Part shown: positions 57,130 to 64,000 of the stretch, one piece after another
Layout of the letters: each line of letters opens with the position of its first letter
Position numbering within the stretch: position 1 is the first letter of the stretch
Source of the DNA: Zygnema cylindricum
Lineage: Eukaryota; Streptophyta; Zygnematophyceae; Zygnematales; Zygnemataceae
Reading direction: 5' to 3'
Assembly: GCA_037447655.1 (NCBI GenBank)
Contig: JBBHKE010001521.1
Span: forward strand, 210,177-274,176
DNA length: 64,000 nt
Notes under the pieces: generated by a model
What the model saw: the letters and a program-made list of their open reading frames with translations, nothing else
What the model was told of the DNA's origin: nothing
The model's database searches: none
Program-made: the position numbers and the translations under genes

Positions 57130-57250
57130 TTACAAACGCAATTTCCCGTTCAATTTACCGGACAGAAAGTACATCGCGATTTTTTGCGATTTTTTCAAAA
57201 GTGACAAATTATACGTTTCAATCGCAAAAAAATCGCACGATTTGAACAAC

Positions 57251-57487
57251 CAAAGGTCGCAAAAGTCAAAAATTTACACAACCGAAGCCGACCGTTTTTT
57301 TTTTCTCAAAATCTGAGTAACCGACGCCCGACCGGGTTATATCACGCTAAAAAATTATTAAAAGTTAACCGACCGGCGTTTACGAAAAAAAAAGTTAACC
57401 GAAACTTGATTTTTCGCGACTAACCGGCCTGCCCGTAACCGAAAAAGTACAAAATTGCTCGTTGTTATTAGCGTTAAACATTTATTA
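57251..57487. mobile_element. hAT-like element, second copy (left part)
   Basis: Starts CAAAGGTCGCAAAAGTC and follows the element at 35225-35450 for about 220 bases, including the CCGACCGG and GTTAACCGA repeats. It is interrupted by a mariner-like element at 57488. The right part was not identified. Confidence 0.65.
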
Positions 57488-58385
57488 CACAGCGAATCGT
57501 AATTATCGTAAATATATCTTTTTAGGTACACAAACAGAATCGGACAAACGGACAATTTCAAGTCATTATGACGTTTGCACTACGCGGTTTGTGAAAACGC
57601 AGTTACATCCTAATGACATTTATAAAATCATTTTTTGTACTTTTTTCGTTAATACGGTACAATTGTGTATGGTCAAACACCAATCGTAAGCCACACTATT
57701 TAAAACGGTACTATACTACACCGCGAATCGTTATTAGTGTCAAAGTTTAAATAGTGATGAAGAAATACCGTAATTGATGCTAATTATGATTTTTTTTTAA
57801 AAGGTGTATTCTAATTTCAACGTTAATGCTAATCTGGGAACAACAAAAACGGAATAATCAGCGTTCCATTATATACATTAATATATGTATCCGTACAAAA
57901 TATTAGAAATCGTATGCCGTCGTGAAATTTAAATATCCGTACATGTCAAACTAATTTACGTGTCAGACTTACCACGTTTTTTAGCGCACCTTCTTATGCG
58001 TGCGCATCTGATTTAATTCATTTTTTGTAAAATTTTCACTTGAAAAGGTACAATTATGTACGGTCTGACATCGACCGTACACCACACTATTTAGATCTTA
58101 TTTTATTTTCGTTCTTTACGCTTTTTTTTACAGTATCTTAATTAACGTCAAGGAAAAATTAAAAGCATGTATCATATTTGAGGAAAAAAATCAAAATTTT
58201 AAGAACCCAAATTAGAGCTATTGACACTAATGACGATTCGTGGTGTATAGTTGTTAATGTTGATTCAAAAGATACCTTAAATAATGTAAAGAAAAATTTA
58301 GAGTTATTTACTCTTTTTAAGGTTTTTGGGTCAAAACTTGTGGTGACATAATTAGCGTTAATAACGCTACTTATGATTCGCAGTG
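57488..58385. mobile_element. Mariner-like element, outer of a nested pair
   Basis: Ends CACAGCGAATCGTAATTA and, inverted, CACTGCGAATCATAAGTA, flanked by TA on both sides (57486-57487, 58386-58387). Similarity of the ends is moderate (17 of 21), so the pairing is tentative. Confidence 0.55.
57719..58245. mobile_element. Mariner-like MITE, inner of a nested pair
   Basis: 527 bp with ends CACCGCGAATCGTTATTAGT and, inverted, CACCACGAATCGTCATTAGT, TA flanks at 57717-57718 and 58246-58247. It encodes no transposase. Confidence 0.75.
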
Positions 58386-60104
58386 TAGTGTTATTGGAAA
58401 TTTATGATTAATAATACTATTTACTGCAAAGAGACATGGTAGACGTCGTATGCCATAGTCCACATCTTTAATCAATAAGCATAAAATCCAAAAAATGATT
58501 TGTAGTATCAAATATAGAAAAAATCAAATCACAACCTCGTCCTTTTTTCGACTATATTTTACAAAAACTCAACCTCAAACTTAAAAATTACACAAAATCT
58601 ATAAATCTAAATATGGTATAAATACAACGCTTTGGTAATTTCGTAAAATAAACATTCGGTTAAAAAAAAAAAAAGATAAACACTAGAAAAATTGTGAAAT
58701 ACAAAAAAAAATCAAAGAAAAAAAAAATTAACTAATACTAACAAAAAGACATCAATTAGAAAACAAAACAAAACAAAAAATTATGCATTCAAAAGATTTC
58801 GGTTGGATCTAACATACAAAATATCAATAACAATTGAAGCCGATAGTGAGCTCCTATAGTTTGTTATTGTGTTCTCGACATCCGAATAATTGCATTCAGA
58901 CATGGAACTAGAAGCCGGAAAAGCTAGAATAGATGTGGCAACACCGGCTATAATAGGAAATCTTTTTTTATCGCACATACATCTAATATTTTTTCCCACC
59001 ATTCAAGTATGTTAAAGTTCAATCTTTCCTTGTTCGTTAATTTTAAATCAAAATAACGTTTCAATTCGTCACTAACAAGCGTTTTTTTTGTCGATGGTAA
59101 TAAAAACCTAATTTTCGTCATCGCTATCACCAAAAAAATCATGGAAACACACTTAAAATGGTCGAAGGTCCTCGCAACACATCAACGTCACCATTTTCGC
59201 ATTTTTTCCGGTCACTCTTTTTCGCCTGTGTTTTCGAAAGAAACTTACGAAGAAGTCCTCTCGAACTATCCGTGTCGGCCAAAGCTGAACTTGTGTGAGT
59301 GTTAATTGTTGAAGTACTGTTTGTTGCCTTGTATTGGTAAACTATGAAACATGTATTACACGCCGCAAAACCTCCCCTTTCACTTTGTATTTGTTTTATG
59401 TTTTAGTTTCATACACATGTTGAATTTTTTTCCAACAACTTGAAGTGGCCCTGCTTTCTTTCACTAGGTAACAACTGAGCAATTTCACCATTTTTTTGTT
59501 TTTGAAGTTCGTTTTAGATTATAGTTTTAAGAGAAGCGAGAATGCTTTTCTCTATTTTGGTGTATGACTAGGTTTTGTTTGAATTGTGGTCACGTTCCTC
59601 TAACTGAAATATCAATTCAATTTTTTGATTCAGGGTGCGGCCCCATGTGGCTAGGTTTGGGTTTTTTCTCTCGTTTTCCTGTATGACTTAGCGCCGTACT
59701 GCCTAAGCTGCGAACGTATGAAGAAATCGTAAATTTATAAAGTACAATTTACGTCATTCTCAAACTTAGGATGTAGGAAAATTTGTCGTCTTGTGTTTTT
59801 TCGACCCACTGTCACGTCATCTTCAAACTAATCATAAACAACACCGACAATGTGTAATAGGCTAAGAAAAAACGTTTACACCAATAGGAAAACATATTCC
59901 CACGTGTGAAACGTTTTCGATTTTTTTTGACGAAAGAAAAAAATACGGGGTTTTTGGTTTTTGTCCCAATGCACCTTGTACGGTTTTTTTTGCAGGGGTC
60001 TCCATGCTGCAGTGTCATTTCACGCAAAGGTGAAAAACTTGCGAAGGTGGAAAATCTGCGAAGTCATGGCGGTAGGATAGGTGTCATGCCGCATCGTGTC
60101 GGCT
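58386..60104. other. Intergenic, no gene recognised
   Basis: AT-rich with A-runs at 58660-58780 and short unsupported frames. No terminal repeats seen. Confidence 0.5.
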
Positions 60105-60369
60105 GCTAGCGCGCACGATATCATGCCCGCACGCGCGATATTCGGCGCGCGCGCACAATATAATACACGCAGGCGCGATATTATAAATGCACGCGCGGTG
60201 TTTCTCACGCACGCGCAGTATTTCTCACGCACACGCGGTATTTTGCACCCACGCGTAGTATTTCTCACGCACGCGCGGTATTTCGCATGCACGCACGGTT
60301 TAAGGCACGCTCGTGCGGTTTAATGCATGCACGCGCGATTTCATGCATGCACCCACGATTTGATGCACG
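60105..60369. repeat. GC-rich minisatellite of about 20 bp period
   Basis: Degenerate units of the kind GCACGCGCGGTATTTCTCAC run up to the LTR at 60370. Frames on both strands are open because of the repeat and should not be read as genes. Confidence 0.8.
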
Positions 60370-61428
60370 TGTAGAAATTGATGGTCCTTTTTAAGTATTT
60401 CATAGGTCTAAATAGAAATACAGAAAGAAGCCGAGGCAGTCTATCTCTAACTTCTCTCTACAACTCCCACACTCGTCGCAGTAACTAAGAAGTTGGAGAG
60501 GAAGCTAGAGCCATGGCTACCTAGGCTATCTAGAGGTTTACCGGGAAATAGATTAGTTGATTTACCGATACGTAGTTTATTTACTCAAAGGATTAGTGAC
60601 GGAACCATGATTTGATCTTGGAACCTGCTGGACGTCAGGCAGCCGACGGTAGCCTGATCCGTTAAGTCTAAAGCTAACGATACATACCATATGGTTTGAT
60701 ATTTAAACATTACAACTTAGGATAATTCATTTAACTGGAATTGTTTACGAAATGCATAGATCCAGCTGTGTAAAAGTACGGATTACGGTATGTGTTAGAA
60801 ACAAGTATCGCGCATTTGTTTCTCTAACGAAACAAATACCGCGCAAGTATTTATGACGGCTCCCATTAAAATCTGCATTCAATTAGACGGCCGAAAAGTA
60901 AGCCGAGATCGCGGAAGAGAATCTCGGCGGTTTGTGGTTATCGTCACATCGAATGACACGTGGCAAAGTACGTTGGATCACGGCATCCCTGGGGATTACG
61001 GGACCGAACCTGGATATGACATGTGTCGACTTTTAGGCCATGTCGTACAGAATCCGTACAAAAAGAACACCGACAATTGTACTTTTGTGTACGGAAGTGT
61101 AATATGATCGGCTTCGTACATTAGTAGATGGAGTCTGCTAGAGAGATAGGACTTAGAAAAATTGGTGGATATGACCCCTTCTCCCAGAGAGCTTCTGTAC
61201 AAAAGGTCAACTTTGACCCTACATAACTTACTGCTCAAGGGAGCAAATTCAGAGATTCCTTTTGCTATCGACTCAGAGGAGTCTTGCCTTCACAGGGGTG
61301 AAGGTGGTCAGAGTTTTTGTCTGCCACGGTGGCAGTTGTTATTGCTGAAAGACAAAGGGATCAGGGTTATCCTAGAGGCTTTTTGGAAGCTGTCCATTCT
61401 GAGGACTTATGGAGGTCTCAGAGTTTCC
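60370..61428 (+). mobile_element. First-family Copia solo LTR
   Basis: 1059 bp from TGTAGAAATTG to TTTCC, where TTTCA is expected. Flanks GCACG at 60365-60369 and 61429-61433 match, although GCACG is frequent in the surrounding minisatellite. It aligns throughout with the LTR of element B. The ATG at 61409 and the first codons (MEVSEF) are conserved. Confidence 0.8.
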
Positions 61429-61640
61429 GCACGCACGTCTACCTTTTTCGTTCGCACGTGCGAAATTTTGCGTCAGTTCATTTATTTATATGTTTGTTGA
61501 ACAGTACTAATTTCGTGCGTGGTACTGTTTCGTTTCGTGCGCAGGTACACACTTTTTGAGTATTTCGTGCGATACCTTTCATTTCGTGCTAGACCTTTCA
61601 TTTTGTGCGGTATGCTTCGATTCGTGCGTATGCACGCGAT
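61429..61640. repeat. TTTCGTGCG-type minisatellite
   Basis: Repeated TTTCGTGCG words at about 18-25 base spacing, continuing the GC-rich environment on the other side of the solo LTR. Confidence 0.6.
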
Positions 61641-62724
61641 TTCGAAGCATGGACGTGGAGTATCGTTTAGAGCGAATCCCGATTCTCGGGCGACGCTTCG
61701 ATATATCATATTTATTTTAGTCGCGAACCCATGTAGGTTCGCTCGCATATGTAGTTAGGGAGGGTTTTTACCCTCGGACGGTGGATTTTGTCAGGCGTAC
61801 GGCAGACGAAGTTGGCCGCCTATTGGCCAACATCTTAAGATGTTTCATGCATGTAAAGTAGACTAGACATAGGCTAATTTTGCTTAGGCCTACCGTAGCT
61901 CTTACTTAGCCTAATTCTCAGACTTAGAGAATTTAGCTTTTAGACAAGAATTTTCTCTTGGCAGCGGAGCTTTTCTCTTGCTCTCTCTCTCACCGATTGC
62001 TCATACTTTCTCTTTCTTATTGCTAGCTAGCTATAGTGGCTAGATTGGTTAAGAATATTTGCCTTTGTTTTCTGCCTCGTTTTTAATCCACGCGGCTTCG
62101 GCCAAGTCCGGAAGGTTTTCATCCAAATTTGTCTTTTTGGCGATTGGTGGAGTGGAGGCTTGAGGTATGGCATCTTCTGTCAAGCAGCGCTGTTCTCCGG
62201 ACAGCTAGACGGTTTGTTTGAGTGTATTTATGTGTGTGGCATTTCGGTTTTCTAGGGAAAGTGTCATTTTTGGTTAATTCCGATTTTCTTGGTTTTGGTT
62301 GGAAGTGATTATTTTGCTTCGTTGCTTTCCTTTGGGATAACTCTTGTAGAGAATACGTGGAAGACCCGAGAGCCTAGTGGCTACCTCGTGGCTTAGTATA
62401 ATTATTGGGTCCACTCACAATAGGGGAGTATTCTTCCCCTTCTCTCTTTGGGTCATTTTCACCTTTATTTCTTCTCATGGTGTATATAATTTTTGTCTTT
62501 TCATATTTATAATTGTTGTTATACATGTTTGTGAGCATGACTTTGCTGGTTTTGATGCATGTTCGCTTGCTTGTCTCTCATGCACGACAGGCTTTTGATC
62601 GCGAGTCGGGGCCTATAGCTCGCATCTAGGCCTCTCTTCCTTTCTTTGCTGGTTGTTTGGGTTTACTAGTTTCTGGCAGGGGGCACTCCTATTCTTGAGG
62701 TTGTTATCCCTCGTGTTTCGCATG
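61641..62724. other. Intergenic or upstream part of the element below
   Basis: No supported coding domain. A reverse transcriptase belonging to the domain at 62725-63527 would be expected here, but none is readable. Confidence 0.4.
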
Positions 62725-63527
62725 GTGAGCTCGCCTTCCAGCGGTCCCTTTTGGATGCATCACGTTTGTTTAATCTGGCTATTATCGAGGACATGCCTAT
62801 TTTTTCCACTTTTGTTACGACATCAGTTGCGCGTGTTCAGCCCTCCATTTCTTATCGGGTTGTCGCCGCAATTAAATGCGAGCTTCTTGAGGGGCTTCCA
62901 CCTAATTCTTTGCATGCACGCTTTCTCTCTTGTGGCGGACTTAGCTCTAGAGCTTCGCTATTGCTATCCCTATATTATCCACCTTTCGTTTCACCCCGGC
63001 TCATTTCACCACGACCCTCATGTTCTGGCTTGGCCTCCCTTACCCACCTTTGCTTAGCTCTCTTCTTTGCTCATGTGGCTACGATCTCGAGCCCGACAGG
63101 GTCCATTTACTTCATTGCTCCCACGAGGGCGAATTGATTCAAGCGCACGACACGATTCGAGACACCATTGCTACTATCGCTTTCGAAAGGGAGTTTTCTG
63201 TTTGTCACAAGATCTCTCACATTATTCCTTTGCGTCGGATTGACCTTGTATTACTTGATCATGCACGTCGTACATTTGGTGACATTGTTTTGGCAAACCC
63301 TACCTCAAATAAAATCGTCAACCAAGCAGCTCGGCATGTGGGAGTGGCCGCCCGTGACGCGGCTAAGATGGAAAGATCATGATTATGCCCGCAGTGAAGT
63401 TATGGATGGCTTCATTTCGATGGCGGTTGAAATATTTGGTTATTTGGGTGTGGCTTTCGACGAGTTCTTCCGTGCTTATGGTCGGCGCTCGTTGGAGCGG
63501 CGTGGACGTGAGAGCCCCTATGTTTAA
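62725..63527 (+). pseudogene. C-terminal domain of a probable non-LTR retroelement
   Basis: In two or three frames the plus strand reads GELAFQRSLLDASRLFNLAI, LMFWLGLPYPPLLSSLLCSC, CGYDLEPDRVHLLHCSHEGE (a Cys/His cluster), AHDTIRDTIATIAF, RRIDLVLLDHARRTFGDIVL and, after a shift near 63375, VEIFGYLGVAFDEFFRAYGR. A Cys/His cluster followed by an Arg-Asp-rich block of this type is found at the C-terminus of retroelement proteins, and resembles the zinc knuckle and restriction-like endonuclease of R2-like elements. That assignment is an inference. Frameshifts near 62990 and 63375 disable it, and the end at 63527 may be genuine. Confidence 0.5.
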
Positions 63528-63633
63528 GTTCTAACTTCTTTTTATCGGCAACGGTTTTCTGTGGCCATACAACGAGTGCAGGCTTTTATTTTACTTTCAT
63601 CGTCTATTGCGGTTATGGATAGAGGACGTGTTC

Positions 63634-64000
63634 TGAAACTCTGAGACCTCCATTGGCCCTCAAAGTATGCAGATCCAAAAGAAGCTAATCTAGATAGTGC
63701 CGACTCCAAGTTGATATAAACCCAAATGACTGACCCTTTGACAGTCAGAACCCCAATATAGATTCACCCCTGTGAAATAACACTTTCTGTGTGCTCAGTT
63801 CCACCACAAAATGCAAAGTTAGAATATGAGATTTGGACACATTCACCCACTTTGACTTTCCCTTAGAAATACAGCCACCCTGGCAGACAAAAACTCTGAC
63901 CGACTACACCCCTGTGTAGCCTGGACTCCCCTGAGTTCACAGCAAAAAGAATCACTGAAAATGGTCAAGTAAATTGATAGTTATGGCTGCCCAAAGTTTG
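63634..64000 (-). mobile_element. First-family Copia LTR, partial (open at window edge)
   Basis: The minus strand shows the conserved segment (63670-63960), ATG at 63653 (MEVSEFQ) and LTR end TTTCA at 63634. What follows is not the primer binding site, so this is a solo LTR or the 3' LTR of an element extending right. Confidence 0.75.

Larger units (their letters stand above)
56139..57250. mobile_element. Inverted-repeat element beta, host of solo LTR e
   Basis: Begins CATAGTTGTTC at 56139 and ends with the inverted form GATTTGAACAAC at 57250, where an hAT-like element starts and the last bases are lost. It lies 8 bp from element alpha, so their facing ends form an 11-bp stem hairpin at 56120-56149. 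Confidence 0.5.

Noticed and set aside
60020-60323. Overlapping Ala/Arg/Cys-rich frames on both strands
   Set aside because: They come from the 20-bp minisatellite, whose period keeps several frames open.
61162-61500. 112-codon plus frame as a gene
   Set aside because: It lies in the solo LTR and runs into the minisatellite. Its conserved part is reported as an LTR segment instead.
1-64000. CRISPR arrays, bacterial operons or rRNA genes
   Set aside because: No regularly spaced direct repeats with unique spacers and no rRNA signatures were seen. The tandem repeats found have no spacers.

Overview
The window reads as a transposon-dense, AT-rich stretch of a large eukaryotic nuclear genome. 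I recognise no conserved single-copy host gene, rRNA, tRNA or CRISPR array. Almost every interpretable segment is a retrotransposon or a small inverted-repeat DNA transposon, usually decayed and often nested. A Ty3/gypsy-type element encoding a Dnmt3-like cytosine-5 methyltransferase, plus several Copia lineages, fits a streptophyte. Methyltransferase-carrying retrotransposons have been reported in charophyte algae and, independently, in dinoflagellates, so a charophyte-like or early-diverging streptophyte is my best but unproven guess. A 10-base run of N at 34024-34033 shows this is a scaffold.

Layout. 1-4783: two minus-strand Copia elements of one family. Element A, with an uninterrupted gag-protease frame, is inserted into element B, which carries three in-frame stops. 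7715-9711: remnants of that family and of a second Copia family. 10308-12478: a deleted plus-strand Copia element of a third family. 12479-21620: mostly degenerate DNA with foldback elements, a Copia RNase H tail, a decayed retroelement protease and a minus-strand Copia integrase. 22250-28490: a near full-length third-family Copia with both LTRs, primer binding site, polypurine tract and a probable target-site duplication. 29806-45100: two truncated minus-strand gypsy copies, separated by simple repeats, the N gap, an hAT-like and a Tc1/mariner-like element. Copy 1 holds the C-terminal methyltransferase half, reverse transcriptase, RNase H and integrase. Copy 2 holds Gag, protease and the N-terminal methyltransferase half. 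45180-50042: three reading frames of unknown family, accompanied by a recurring GCGACGAC/GTCGTCGC hairpin. 51191-57129: four solo LTRs of the second Copia family, two of them inside inverted-repeat elements. 57251-58385: nested small DNA transposons. 60105-61640: a solo LTR of the first family between GC-rich minisatellites. 62725-63527: the C-terminal part of a probable non-LTR retroelement. 63634-64000: another first-family LTR.

The points I find most notable are these. The methyltransferase domain sits between protease and reverse transcriptase of the gypsy element. In two Copia families the gag start codon lies inside the LTR, in a conserved phase with the sequence downstream of the primer binding site. 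The first family has a Drosophila-copia-like primer binding site that would pair with the anticodon arm of initiator tRNA-Met. In-frame stops are mostly explicable as C-to-T changes, as expected for methylated repeats.
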